The translations under genes were made by a program, and so were the position numbers. The notes under the pieces are model-generated. The model was not told where the DNA came from. It saw only the letters and a program-made list of their open reading frames with translations, and did no database searches. A stretch of 64,000 nt of DNA from NCBI GenBank assembly GCA_001714685.2, contig MDTP02000003.1, positions 43,491 to 107,490 of the forward strand, in the 5' to 3' direction. Source of the stretch: Methanosarcina sp. Ant1. Lineage in GTDB: Archaea > Halobacteriota > Methanosarcinia > Methanosarcinales > Methanosarcinaceae. Shown piece by piece: positions 39,146 through 48,773 of the stretch (positions are counted from its first letter, which is position 1; each line of letters starts with the position of its first letter).

Positions 39146-40299
39146 TTGTTCCTTAGGAGTGCCCTGTACTTCCATATTGCAGAGGGTTTTTTCTTCAGTA
39201 TGAATGCAAAGACCTGCATCGCCTGCTCAACTGAACTTCCATGAATGAATGACAGATCTTCCTTCTCAAAAACCGCCACCATCTCATCAATTTCCCGATC
39301 TGTCATTTTGCGGAGGGTTTCGAGCCCTATGCGGCCCAGATAATGTTCTGCCCTAAACTCCTTCTCCCAGGTCTTCCGGTATTCTGAGAGGGCATTTTTT
39401 GAGACATCTCCTTTTCCTATGGCATCTGCAGCAACATCTCCGCATATCTGGCCTGCTCTCATTGCATAGCCTATCCCGGACTGACCGGCTGCCCCGCCTA
39501 CGACCATGATCCCATCGGTTATGTACTCATTTGGAAGTGTCACTATGGGATCTCCACCGGAAAGTGTTCTTAGAATTTCAAGCTCTTCGAGCCCTTTAAG
39601 CTTTTTGAACTTTTCAACCCATGCATTCAGGTAAGGCGTTGCATCCTTTCCGCATCTGCGAACATAGGCTCCGATTGCGGCATTGTCCCCTCCTCTTGGA
39701 GAGTATGTAGTTTTCCAGCCAGGGGCATGATTCCCGATGTAATACTCAAACATCTTCGGTTTTCCAAGATCACGAGCCCTAACTTCCAGTTCAATTCCCC
39801 AGGCAATGTCCTCAGGGTGCTTCATTGTATTCAGCCCGAGAATGGATGCCATCTTTGAATTTATACCGTCGGAGATGATAACTAGTTTTGATCTGAAAAC
39901 TCCGGTCGAGGTATTGACAGAAAACTTTTCCCCGTCCCTGAGAATGTCATGTACTTCTATACTTTTTCGAAGGTCTACACCGGTTTTCATTATTTTCTCC
40001 GCATAAAACCGGTCGAACTTTGTTTTGTCAATAGCATATCCGGGAGTCTCAACTTCCACTATCCTTCCCGACGGAGAAATAATCTGCATGCCTTTAAGAT
40101 AATGCACCACATAAGATGGGTCTGCTACCTCTCCGCATTTATCAAGCATACCCTTAAAAAAAGAATTTGCAGGATGGGGTGGATTCCCAATTTCTTCTTT
40201 TTTTTCCAGCAAAAGAACTGAAGAGCCTTTTTCACAGGCGTTCCTTGCAGCCATCAGCCCTGCAGGGGATGCCCCAATTACAATAATATCCGCGTCCAT
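39142..40299 (-). CDS. Geranylgeranyl reductase family flavoprotein
   Basis: 385 aa. The FAD-binding Rossmann motif is DIIVIGASPAGLMAARNACE near the N-terminus, with the second FAD motif GIMVVGGAAGQSGIGYAMRAG near residue 275. This is the geranylgeranyl reductase fold that saturates isoprenoid chains using FAD. It lacks the usual CGEGL loop segment of archaeol-forming reductases, having PPHPANSFFKGM instead, so it is probably a paralogue with another substrate. GGTAGGG precedes the ATG. It lies between ubiA (15 bases) and the radical SAM gene (4-base overlap). Confidence 0.88.
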   Translation of the reverse strand: MDADIIVIGASPAGLMAARNACEKGSSVLLLEKKEEIGNPPHPANSFFKGMLDKCGEVADPSYVVHYLKGMQIISPSGRIVEVETPGYAIDKTKFDRFYAEKIMKTGVDLRKSIEVHDILRDGEKFSVNTSTGVFRSKLVIISDGINSKMASILGLNTMKHPEDIAWGIELEVRARDLGKPKMFEYYIGNHAPGWKTTYSPRGGDNAAIGAYVRRCGKDATPYLNAWVEKFKKLKGLEELEILRTLSGGDPIVTLPNEYITDGIMVVGGAAGQSGIGYAMRAGQICGDVAADAIGKGDVSKNALSEYRKTWEKEFRAEHYLGRIGLETLRKMTDREIDEMVAVFEKEDLSFIHGSSVEQAMQVFAFILKKKPSAIWKYRALLRNK

Positions 40300-40314
40300 T
40301 TTCCCTACCTTTTT

Positions 40315-41265
40315 TCACCAGAGAATGGAGGTGTAAGCTCCTGCATAAATGCACAGCACCACATCCAGGATCATAGACCCGAACATGATTGCTCTGTAGT
40401 TTGATCCGTTAAGGAAGAGCGCCCCGCCTCTCTCCGGGGTAGGATGTTTGATAAAGTCAAAACATTGGGCAAGCATCCAGAGCCCTGATGCAAGGGCTCC
40501 TGCGAAGTACACGGGCCCAAGATGGGCAGACCAGCCTATGATAACTGAAGCAATAACTCCAATAATCCACCAGAAAGTAACGAATCTGGCGGTAAAGGGA
40601 ATCCCAAAGGTTACTGGCATTGTAGGGGCACCTTTCAGTCTGTCCCCCTCTACGTCTCTGGCAACTCCTCCAAGGGTAAAGGCCCAATCAGTAACGCACA
40701 TCATAAGCCCGAAACAGATAGCCGTCAGAGGCAGAATTACCCCGTCCCCGCCTTTAAGGAGGCCTGCAGGATCAAAGGCAAGCCAGATGCCTATAGGCAC
40801 AAGCCCGTAGGAGATACCTACAGGCAAAAAGCTTAGAAAGGTGTTCCTCTTTGCAAAGATAGAATAAATGGTGATAGTCCCGGCCGCGATAAAAAGGATC
40901 AGGAGAGATTCAGGGTTCAGGTAGGCAGCTGCTGCGCCTGCGATGACTAATAGCAGGAGGGCATAAGCAAGCGCCGAACTCTTTGACACTCTGGAAGAGG
41001 GCAAGGGGCGGCCTGGCAGGTTGATAGTATCGATATCAACATCGCAGCAATCATTAAATACGTATGAACTGGTGATCGCCGCAAAGCCGCCCATTACGGC
41101 AATCACGAAGGGGGTGAGTTCAGGAAGCCCTCCGGTCGCTATATATGAAGCCAGAATTGCACTTGAGGCCGGGAGGGTAAGGTCCATGTAGTAGAGTTCG
41201 GGTCTCAAAAGCCGAAGGTAAGGGCTGAGTTCCCCGATTCTTGCTGTAAGGGACAATAGTTTCAC
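40315..41265 (-). CDS. UbiA family prenyltransferase
   Basis: 316 aa with about eight membrane helices. The two aspartate-rich motifs are visible: NDCCDVDIDTINLPGRPLPS (about residues 71-90) and DVEGDRLKGAPTMPV (about 204-218). The family joins a prenyl diphosphate to an aromatic or glycerol acceptor in the membrane. The UbiA/reductase/radical SAM order points to synthesis of one prenylated product. The aromatic acceptor would be consistent with methanophenazine, but archaeol lipids cannot be excluded. Confidence 0.9.
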   Translation of the reverse strand: MKLLSLTARIGELSPYLRLLRPELYYMDLTLPASSAILASYIATGGLPELTPFVIAVMGGFAAITSSYVFNDCCDVDIDTINLPGRPLPSSRVSKSSALAYALLLLVIAGAAAAYLNPESLLILFIAAGTITIYSIFAKRNTFLSFLPVGISYGLVPIGIWLAFDPAGLLKGGDGVILPLTAICFGLMMCVTDWAFTLGGVARDVEGDRLKGAPTMPVTFGIPFTARFVTFWWIIGVIASVIIGWSAHLGPVYFAGALASGLWMLAQCFDFIKHPTPERGGALFLNGSNYRAIMFGSMILDVVLCIYAGAYTSILW

Positions 41266-41438
41266 CTGTATTTTCTAATTTCTACGAAGTTTTTATATCA
41301 GGAATTTTATATTTCAGGAATTTTATACTTCAGGCTCTGTCTCGATTTAGAGGGTTGTTTGCATCAAGTCCTATAAAGATTACCATCTCAAAAAGTTTTT
41401 CTTTTTAGTTTTTCAGAGGCAGAATTTTTTTTGTGAGA

Positions 41439-41500
41439 AAGTCTGAATGACTCATTAGGAAGTCTGAAGGACTCATTAGGAAGTCTGAAGGACTTATGAA
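41439..41500. repeat. 21-bp tandem repeat between tgtA and ubiA
   Basis: AAGTCTGAATGACTCATTAGG occurs three times with small differences (the third copy is shortened). It lies in the 292-base space downstream of tgtA and upstream of the ubiA promoter. A second small duplication, CAGGAATTTTATA, occurs twice at about 41300-41330. Confidence 0.8.
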
Positions 41501-41557
41501 ATGTTCAGCATCGTTAACCAGCCCCTAAAAAGCGTATTGAATTCAAAAGCTTATATT

Positions 41558-43030
41558 TTATTCTTTTTTCCAGGCTTCCCTGTATACGAGTTTTGCTTTT
41601 TTACTTATCTCTTCAATTAGTGGATGCCTGAACTCTTTTTCGCAGATAAAGGTATATTCTGCTTGCGGGTTAAGGTCCATGAGTTTAAGAGTATTTATGA
41701 AGGCTGTGCTGAGGGCTTCGTAATCGGGAAATTTCGAGACTTCGGCATTGAAAGGATATACTTCTTCCATTTCAACAGGAAATGCTCCGAATGGCGCTTT
41801 GAAAGTAAGGATCTGGTCGTAGCTTCCCTCTCCCTTTACAGGGCCTGTGCGAATAAGTACCGAGCCTTCCAGGCTGAACCTTTCCAGCCGTTTTCCAAAA
41901 CGAAGGACTTCGGGACGAGAGGCGGATTCCGGACCGCAGTAGAAATAGGTTCCTTTTGTGGCCGGGTCAAATTGTTCAAGCCAGGGGGAGTGGGTATAGA
42001 ATTTTTTCAGCCCGTCAAGAAGCCTTGGATGAGCACGACAGCGCTGCTCTACAAGTTCGAGCAATTTTCCATCTTTTATGCACTGTTTAATCAGCCGTAT
42101 TTCAGCAAAAGTTGCGTAGAGGTTGTGCCTTCCCAGAAGTTCTTCCCTATTGTCTGCTTTTTTAAGTTCTTCTGCAGTGTATTTTGAACAGATCGGACAG
42201 GAACAGGGCAGGTAATTTAGTTTTTCCACATGATATGTCCCGGTCACAGTAATATAGCGCCCATCCTTTGCATAAAGGGCATAGGCTGCCGAATCAAAAA
42301 GGTCGCAGCCCAGCGCCACTGCGAGGGCGAACATCATGGGATGCCCTGCCCCGAAAAGGTGGACCGGTGAGGCGGGGGAAAGCCCTTTTTTGGCTGCCGC
42401 AATCACGTCAACAAGTTCTGCGTAACGGTAGGACTCCATGAGCGGGACAACTGCTCCCAGAGGATACACTTCAAAATTGAGGCCTTTGAGGTGGGATGCG
42501 GCCTTTTCCCTTAATTCAGGATAGGTTGAACCCTGGACTGGCCCAGCAAGGAGTTGTTCACCCTGAATAAACTTGCGGGCAGCTTCTAGGCGTTCGGCCG
42601 TGACTGCAAGTTCCTCTTCAGCCCTTCTGTATTGAACATCCGGAGGTGTAGGAATGTCAAGGGGGACAATAATGTCGCTTCCTATCTTTTGCTGGAACTC
42701 GAGAATTTCCTCATTCGTTACTTCCACGGACCCGTATACTGAAAGCTGAAATGAACCCGAATCAGTCATAATGGGCCCGTCAAAACCCAGGAGCTCATGC
42801 AGCCCTTTCTCAAGAGCAATTTTGCGCAGTTCTTCCTTGCGGTAGATTATATAGGAATTGGTAATCAGGATCTCTGCCCCGAAGCTTCTCATTTCTTTCG
42901 GGGAGATAAGCTGGATATTAGGATTAATTACAGGCATGACTGTAGGTGTCTCAATAATTCCATGTGGGGTCCTGAGCTTTCCTATTCTGCCGCCTGCGTC
43001 CTTGTCGAGAATTTCAAATATTGCTGACAT
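41558..43030 (-). CDS. tgtA: Archaeosine tRNA-guanine transglycosylase
   Basis: 490 aa. The TGT barrel shows IMTDSGSFQLS with D90, a nucleophile D246 in GCDLFDSAAY, and the zinc site C276, C278, C281 and H302. The C-terminal 180 residues correspond to the archaeal extension. TgtA exchanges guanine 15 of tRNA for preQ0 in archaeosine synthesis. Length is normal for the euryarchaeal form without a full PUA tail. No clear Shine-Dalgarno is seen before the ATG; the leader is short. Confidence 0.93.
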   Translation of the reverse strand: MSAIFEILDKDAGGRIGKLRTPHGIIETPTVMPVINPNIQLISPKEMRSFGAEILITNSYIIYRKEELRKIALEKGLHELLGFDGPIMTDSGSFQLSVYGSVEVTNEEILEFQQKIGSDIIVPLDIPTPPDVQYRRAEEELAVTAERLEAARKFIQGEQLLAGPVQGSTYPELREKAASHLKGLNFEVYPLGAVVPLMESYRYAELVDVIAAAKKGLSPASPVHLFGAGHPMMFALAVALGCDLFDSAAYALYAKDGRYITVTGTYHVEKLNYLPCSCPICSKYTAEELKKADNREELLGRHNLYATFAEIRLIKQCIKDGKLLELVEQRCRAHPRLLDGLKKFYTHSPWLEQFDPATKGTYFYCGPESASRPEVLRFGKRLERFSLEGSVLIRTGPVKGEGSYDQILTFKAPFGAFPVEMEEVYPFNAEVSKFPDYEALSTAFINTLKLMDLNPQAEYTFICEKEFRHPLIEEISKKAKLVYREAWKKE

Positions 43031-43545
43031 GTCGGCGTTATAGATGCCCCTCAGATATATTTATCTTTGGGGACAGTTGATAAGCTTTCTAAGCTATATT
43101 TGGCAGTTTGTGCAAAAAACAAGCTTCTGTAGTTCCCATGCCCCAATTCTAGCTCCATCAATATCAAAAAACGAGGCTAACAACTGCCAGCTCGGAAAAC
43201 ACGGAAGAAAGGTATTACACAGGCCGTCTCAAAACTCGACCCATTTCTACAATTGGATAATGGGTAATAATTACTTTAAATTCAAACAGGGAATTATTCT
43301 GAAATTCAGGTGTGGATTGGCCTTGTAGTAAAATATTTTGTCCCAATTGTAGAATCAAATGTAGTTTTAAGATAGCCTGAAGGGCGCAATCTTTCCTTGT
43401 TTTTCGTGTTTTCAGTAGTTATAAGCTTCTGGACTGAGTTTTTCTGCCAGGCGTGTTTTTCGTAGTTCTAAATTTTGGAGTCAGTTAATTGTAAACGTTT
43501 ACATTCGAATCTACGATTTCTATTTTTTCTGATTTTCTTTTTTCC
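43031..43545. other. Intergenic region with element family C
   Basis: 515 bases upstream of tgtA and downstream of the PK_C gene. It carries the family C element at 43221-43378. No gene is supported. Confidence 0.6.
43221..43378. mobile_element. Inverted-repeat element family C (158-bp MITE-like)
   Basis: The ends are AGGCCGTCTCAAAACT and, on the other strand, AGGCTATCTTAAAACT, each followed about ten bases later by TTCTACAATTGG. This gives imperfect inverted repeats of about 40 bases. A related, longer element lies at 52199-52439. Confidence 0.6.
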
Positions 43546-44133
43546 TTAATCTTCTTTTGCTCGCGGCATGGCAATGATTTCCCGAACCTGCAGGGAGAAG
43601 AAATCTCCACTATGGGCTGGTCTGAGTACAAGAGCCACATCTGCGCCCCATCTCGTGCCTCCTATAGCTATAATCTCCGTGGTATCGGAGACTGGGATAT
43701 AGCCTGAGTCAGCTGCCATAATTGCAACCTCAATAGCTACTTTGAAGCCTTTCCCGAAGAGAGACCTGAGAGCATCGGAAATAACTTCCACCCTGGAATA
43801 TCCTCCGAACTTCTTTGTGATCGAGCGTTCTATTCCGGAAAACATATGGGATTGAGTCGTAATTACTGCCCCGAGGGCTTCCAGTTTCCTTTTATACTCT
43901 TCTTCCACTTCCCACTCGCCTTTTTCTTTCTGCCCATACTGGTGGCTTACTCCAATGACTTTTATGCCGCAGCCCTTTACCGCTTCTGCCATTTTTAGAG
44001 CTGTTTTCCCACTGGTACTCGCTACTACAATATGAGATATTTTCATCTCTGCTGCTCTTTTTGCCGCCGCCTCAACAACTGCTTCTGTGTTTGCCTCTCC
44101 TACACTATCGAGATAGAGAATAGATTTTTCCAT
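43546..44133 (-). CDS. Pyruvate-kinase C-terminal-domain (PK_C) protein
   Basis: 195 aa composed only of a domain like the C-terminal regulatory part of pyruvate kinase: EAAAKRAAEMKISHIVVAST, SGKTALKMAEAVKGCGIKVI, then GTRWGADVALVLRPAHSGDF. It lacks the catalytic barrel, so it is not a pyruvate kinase. Such stand-alone proteins are common in methanogens and their ligand is unknown. AAGGAG precedes the ATG. It stands alone and is divergent from the PAC2 gene. Confidence 0.85.
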   Translation of the reverse strand: MEKSILYLDSVGEANTEAVVEAAAKRAAEMKISHIVVASTSGKTALKMAEAVKGCGIKVIGVSHQYGQKEKGEWEVEEEYKRKLEALGAVITTQSHMFSGIERSITKKFGGYSRVEVISDALRSLFGKGFKVAIEVAIMAADSGYIPVSDTTEIIAIGGTRWGADVALVLRPAHSGDFFSLQVREIIAMPRAKED

Positions 44134-44524
44134 GATTTTTTTCTCCTTCTTTTCGTATTTTTGTATCCTTTTGTGAGCTCTTCTTTGCGGCTCTTTTTCT
44201 CAATTATATTTTTTTCCTTTTGCCCACTCTTCGAAAATCAGCCTTCCTTCAGGTAATTTCCATTGGGCGGGTGTGACCTTATATTTATCCTAAATTTTTT
44301 TATCTGAATTATTTTCCTCTGTCATAAGAAAAGATATATATTAAAACGATTCTCTTTTAATCAAAAAGAGGGTTATGGAATTCGGAAACCCGGTCTCATT
44401 GCATAATTTTTTTGGTGACGTCAGTACAGAAAGTAACGCAGACCCGGGCTGCTGCTAATAAACTTATTTATCTAGGATTAGGTCAGATATAATCATAGGG
44501 GTTGTATTTTATCGAGGTGGTTAC
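44134..44524. other. Divergent promoter region
   Basis: 391 bases between the PK_C gene (minus) and the PAC2 gene (plus). A+T-rich with TATA-like boxes (for example around 44330-44340). No gene or strong repeat is seen. Confidence 0.5.
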
Positions 44525-45271
44525 TTGTCAACTACGGATTATGACAACAATGATGTGAAGATTATTACCAAACCCGTGCAGTCAAAAAACCCTATTTTAA
44601 TTGAAGGTTTTCCTGGGATCGGGCTTGTGGGGAATATTGCCAGTCAGCATATGATCGAAGAAATGCATATGGAATACATTGGCTCCATTGAATCCAGGTA
44701 TTTCCCTTCTATTGCAGTGCTTTATGAGGGACTTATAAATATGCCCGTGAGAATCTACGAAAACGTGGAGCATAACCTGATTATAGTAATTTCCGATATT
44801 CCTATCAGTCACACAGTCTCTTACGATGTCAGCAATGCCCTGATGGATTGGGCCGTGTCTATTAATGTGAAAGAAGTTGTTTCCATTGCAGGGATTGCCA
44901 TTATGGATAGTGGGCACAAAGTCTTCGGAGCAGCCACCACGCCGGAGATGCTGGAGAGGCTCAAGGAGAAAGTGGAGATTTTCCAGATGGGGACTATCTC
45001 CGGGATTTCAGGCAGTGTAATGTCTGAATGCCTGCTGCGTGGGATTCCTGCACTTAGCCTGCTTGGGGCTACAAGGACTCAGAATCCTGACCCAAGGGCT
45101 GCTTCTTCTGTAATCGAAGTTCTAAACGAACTTTATGGGTTTTCAGTGGATACCCAGAGGCTTATAGAGCAGGCTGAACGCATAGAAATCGAGCTGCAGA
45201 GACTCGCTGAGGATGTTCAGACCACAGAGCAAAAAGGAGAAGTAAAGAAGGAATTCCCAATGTACGGGTGA
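44525..45271 (+). CDS. Proteasome assembly chaperone (PAC2) family protein
   Basis: 248 aa. The signature PILIEGFPGIGLVGNIASQH (about residues 25-44) and RYFPSIAVLYEG identify the archaeal PAC2 family, named from the eukaryotic proteasome assembly chaperone; archaeal function is not settled. The C-terminal 40 residues are helical and acidic. It starts with TTG: CGAGGTGG is at proper distance. The DUF473 gene follows after four bases. Confidence 0.9.
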   Translation: MSTTDYDNNDVKIITKPVQSKNPILIEGFPGIGLVGNIASQHMIEEMHMEYIGSIESRYFPSIAVLYEGLINMPVRIYENVEHNLIIVISDIPISHTVSYDVSNALMDWAVSINVKEVVSIAGIAIMDSGHKVFGAATTPEMLERLKEKVEIFQMGTISGISGSVMSECLLRGIPALSLLGATRTQNPDPRAASSVIEVLNELYGFSVDTQRLIEQAERIEIELQRLAEDVQTTEQKGEVKKEFPMYG

Positions 45272-45275
45272 TCCC

Positions 45276-45665
45276 ATGGAGTACATCGCGTTAACAGGAA
45301 TTGCTGATTCTGTGATCGAGATTCTGAAGAAGCATAATCTAAGGACCCTTGAAGTCCGGAATCCTCAAAATTTCTTAGGAGTACTCGGGCTCAATGCAGG
45401 GGATAATGTTCTCCTGACTTCTACCACCCTTCAGGACATTAAGGATGGGACCCCAGGTCTCATAGCAAAGGTTGTGCAGATGCAAATCTCCGCTCAGTCC
45501 ATTCTCAGCTCAAACGGTTTGTATACTGAAGAACGAGAATCCATCTCTGCCCGTATTCAGCTTGAATGCAGGTCTATTGCAAGGGTGAAAAGCGTCATTT
45601 CAAACGAACTGGGTAAACCAGTAATAGTGGACGCAAGGGAGATCTCCTGCTACGAAGCCAGATAA
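45276..45665 (+). CDS. DUF473 family protein
   Basis: 129 aa. EYIALTGIADSVIEILKKHN, RTLEVRNPQNFL, NVLLTSTTLQDIKDGTPGLI and the ERESISARIQLE helix follow the DUF473 pattern of methanogens; function unknown. GGTGATC lies directly before the ATG and within the end of the PAC2 gene, so the two are probably translated together. The family looks like a small beta-barrel plus helix. Confidence 0.75.
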   Translation: MEYIALTGIADSVIEILKKHNLRTLEVRNPQNFLGVLGLNAGDNVLLTSTTLQDIKDGTPGLIAKVVQMQISAQSILSSNGLYTEERESISARIQLECRSIARVKSVISNELGKPVIVDAREISCYEAR

Positions 45666-45910
45666 CAATTTTTTTAAATGCGTTAATTTTTCTAAAAACG
45701 GCTCTAAAAACGACTTTTTCTCTATCTTTCCGACATTTTAATTTCCGGAGATATTTCTGTAGACAGCTATCTGTTTTCAATGAAAAAAATGGCTTTCTGC
45801 CGGTAAAGCTTTCTTCTCTGACAAAATACTTTTTTAAAAATTGGAAAAAAGAAAGGTTCCGGAAAATTGAAATCTCTCCGGGAACCCTGGATTGATATTT
45901 CTGAACGATT

Positions 45911-47542
45911 TTACATATCTTCCGGCATTTCGCCGCCTGGGCCTGGGCCGCCAGGACCTGCTCTTCCACCGCTGGCGGAGGCAATTACGTCATCGATCCT
46001 GAGAATCATGATTGCAGCTTCTGTGGCTGCGTTGATTGCCTGGGTCTTAATCCGGAGAGGTTCGACGACATTGTTTTCAAACATATCTTCTACCTTTCCG
46101 GTGTAGACGTTAAGTCCTGCCCGCTTGTTACCTTTCTCGTGCTGGGAGCGCATTTCCACAAGCATGTCGATAGGGTCAAGCCCTGCATTTTCGGCAAGGG
46201 TCTGGGGAATGATCTCGAGGGACTCAGCGAATTTCATTACAGCAAGCTGTTCTCTGCCTTTAAGAGTTGCTGCGTATTCCTTGAGCCTGAGGGCCAATTC
46301 AATTTCAGGTGCGCCTCCGCCCACAACAATCTTCTGATCTTCGAGAGCAACGCCCACGACTCTGAGAGCATCTTCTAGGGCTCTCTCAATTCCTTCAACT
46401 ACATGCTCGGTTCCACCGCGAAGGAGAATTGAGGTGGTTTTGCTGTCCTTGCAGCCTGTAACGAAGGTCATTCTGGAACCGGTAACGTCCTTTTCTTCCA
46501 CCTGACCGGCATAGCCGAGGTCGGACTCTTCGATTTCATCCATGCTTGTGATGACCTTTGCACCTGTTGCCCGCGAGAGCTTGTCCATGTCGCTCTTCTT
46601 GACCCTGCGCATGGCGAAAATGCCTGCTTTTGTCATGTAGTACTGGGCAAGGTCGTCTATGCCCTTCTGGCAAAATACCACATTTGCGCCTGTCCGGATT
46701 ACCTTTTCCACTATTTCTTTGAGCATGAATTCTTCCTGGTCTAAGAAGAGCTGCATCTGGTCAGGGGTGGTAATCTTTATCTCGGCTTTTGTTTCGGTCT
46801 TCTTGAGTTCAATGGGCACGCTCAAGAGCAGGACTTTTGCATCTTTCACTATTTCCGGCATTCCGGTGTGGACACGTTCTTTGTCTACGATCACGCCTTC
46901 GATAATCTCGGAGTCTCCGACACTTCCTCCAGGCCTCTTTTCGATCTTGATGTCCTCGATGTCCACAGTGATCTTCCCATCCTCACTTACCTCAACAACT
47001 GACTTAACAGCCTTGACTGCAAGTCTGGAAAGGTGTTCCTTGTTAGCCTCCGCGCCCTTTCCTGTTATGGCTGTGGATGCAAGTTTTTCGAGAGTTTCGA
47101 TATCTTCTGGAGATGCATTGATAGTGATGGTCTCCAGGATCTTTGTAGCCTGATCTGCTGCAAGTCTGTAACCGCTTGCAATTACTGTAGGGTGAACGCC
47201 GCTTTCCAGCAGGTCTTCTGCCTTTTTCAGGAATTCTCCTGCGAGAACGGCTGCTGTAGTAGTTCCGTCCCCCACTTCGGCATCCTGGGTTTTGGCGACT
47301 TCTACGATCATCTTTGCACCTGGGTGCTCGATGTCCATTTCCTTGAGGATTGTTGCTCCGTCGTTGGTGATAACTACATCACCAAGGGAGTCTACAAGCA
47401 TCTTGTCCATACCCTTTGGCCCAAGAGTGGTCCTTACTGCCTCAGCAACTGCCTTTGCGGCCATGATATTGTTGTGCTGGGCGTCGGAACCGTGAGTTCT
47501 CTTACTGCCTTCCCTTAGAATAAAGATCGGTTGTGCTGACAA
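45911..47542 (-). CDS. Thermosome subunit (group II chaperonin)
   Basis: 543 aa. It carries the chaperonin signatures [14 protein letters not shown] (residues about 40-53), [22 protein letters not shown], and a Gly-rich C-terminus ([15 protein letters not shown]). It folds proteins in an ATP-dependent way in the cytoplasm. Methanosarcina has several subunits, so alpha or beta cannot be assigned. The start is TTG at 47542, supported by AAAGGAGATT seven bases upstream. Confidence 0.95.
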   Translation of the reverse strand: MSAQPIFILREGSKRTHGSDAQHNNIMAAKAVAEAVRTTLGPKGMDKMLVDSLGDVVITNDGATILKEMDIEHPGAKMIVEVAKTQDAEVGDGTTTAAVLAGEFLKKAEDLLESGVHPTVIASGYRLAADQATKILETITINASPEDIETLEKLASTAITGKGAEANKEHLSRLAVKAVKSVVEVSEDGKITVDIEDIKIEKRPGGSVGDSEIIEGVIVDKERVHTGMPEIVKDAKVLLLSVPIELKKTETKAEIKITTPDQMQLFLDQEEFMLKEIVEKVIRTGANVVFCQKGIDDLAQYYMTKAGIFAMRRVKKSDMDKLSRATGAKVITSMDEIEESDLGYAGQVEEKDVTGSRMTFVTGCKDSKTTSILLRGGTEHVVEGIERALEDALRVVGVALEDQKIVVGGGAPEIELALRLKEYAATLKGREQLAVMKFAESLEIIPQTLAENAGLDPIDMLVEMRSQHEKGNKRAGLNVYTGKVEDMFENNVVEPLRIKTQAINAATEAAIMILRIDDVIASASGGRAGPGGPGPGGEMPEDM

Positions 47543-48377
47543 AGTTTAATCTCCTTTTATGATATGAATTTCTATGAATTTTATTAGTTGTATTCCTGAG
47601 CACGTTAGCTTTGTGCGTAATTTTCCTATTCTTAATGCAAGCACTTCTATATAAGAATTCCTCTGGAACTCGGGTCTCGAATCTGGAAAATTGAGTCTCC
47701 TGAATCTTTTAATGCCTTCTCAGAACTATTTTTATTGGTGAATAAAGTCCAGCAGTCTGGTTCCTTATGCCGGAACTGCTAATTGTAAAAAATCCTTTCC
47801 TGAGGCGGATTAATGAGAAAATTCGATTTTACAGAAATTCGATTTTGCAGAGATTCATTCACAAAAATTGGATTTACAGAAATTCGGTCGTGTTCGCAAG
47901 TTGCTGAAAACCATGAGTATCGGGACACATATAAATTTTCCTCAATGTGGGCGACATGCCCATTTTTTCAGATTTTATCAGTAACTTGCGGACACGACCA
48001 ATGAATGAATTAAAAGAATTAGTCAATATATAAACCAGATTGACGAAAAACAAGTTCTATTTACGTGGAGATATAAATGGAAGAAAGGGGTGAAATGCCT
48101 GGTGGAATCACAATCTAAAGTGGAGCTAATTAGGAATCTATGCAAGTGAAGTTTTGGAGACGTAGCCTCTCCAACAACTAAAAATCCTGCACATATATGC
48201 AGTAAAGAAGGAAAATATCCCGTTAGATTACAGTAAGTAATGCTTCAGGAAGTAAATTCTCTTCTATTTAATTTATTTCGGTGACATTTGAGATATACGT
48301 CTTTTTTATATGTTGACGCTGGTGATTACACGGATGATGCGTTTCAGTCCTTTTCAGTGAAATCCTTGCTTGCGATT
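47543..48377. other. Non-coding region upstream of the thermosome gene
   Basis: About 835 bases. It includes the thermosome promoter, a stretch with near-repeats of ACAGAAATTCG at 47820-47890, and element family A at 47886-47999. No gene is supported. Confidence 0.6.
47886..47999. mobile_element. Inverted-repeat element family A (MITE-like), best-preserved ends
   Basis: The 114-bp element begins GGTCGTGTTCGCAAGTTGCT and ends AGTAACTTGCGGACACGACC, which are almost exact inverted repeats of about 20 bases, extended into CTGAAAA/TTTTTTCAG. Confidence 0.85.
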
Positions 48378-48725
48378 TTAACGACCGAGAGCGATAGCCC
48401 TAAATTTTATTGTTGCTGCTTCGAGAACTGCGGTTTTTCTGGTAGCATATTGTTTTCTCAAACGTTCTATATCCTTTTCAATTCTATCATCTCGTTCTCG
48501 GTCGATATTAGCTCTTGTCGCAGATTGCGAAGCTTGCACGCCAGCTGCTTTAATTCCGTCCTGCAATTCTGCGTAGAGTTCTGATTCTTTCAGATCCGAT
48601 TCGGTGCGTATTTTTTCCACTCTTACTATTGTGCCCTTATTGCTGCCGGCTGTTTTTAATGCAAGCGAATACGCACGAAAAAACTCATTCTCAGCAAATT
48701 GAAGATTTTCGTATTCTTTGTCCAT
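48378..48725 (-). CDS. Hypothetical helical protein
   Basis: 115 aa, highly charged and predicted to be all alpha-helix with heptad-like spacing (DRERDDRIEKDIERLRKQYA). No membrane span or signal is seen. I do not recognise the family. It stands between an element-rich region and a broken glycosyltransferase gene, so it may be an orphan gene. Confidence 0.5.
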   Translation of the reverse strand: MDKEYENLQFAENEFFRAYSLALKTAGSNKGTIVRVEKIRTESDLKESELYAELQDGIKAAGVQASQSATRANIDRERDDRIEKDIERLRKQYATRKTAVLEAATIKFRAIALGR

Positions 48726-48773
48726 CTTTTATTCCCCGTTAAATTGTTAATCTAGAGATTTGATGGTAAAATC

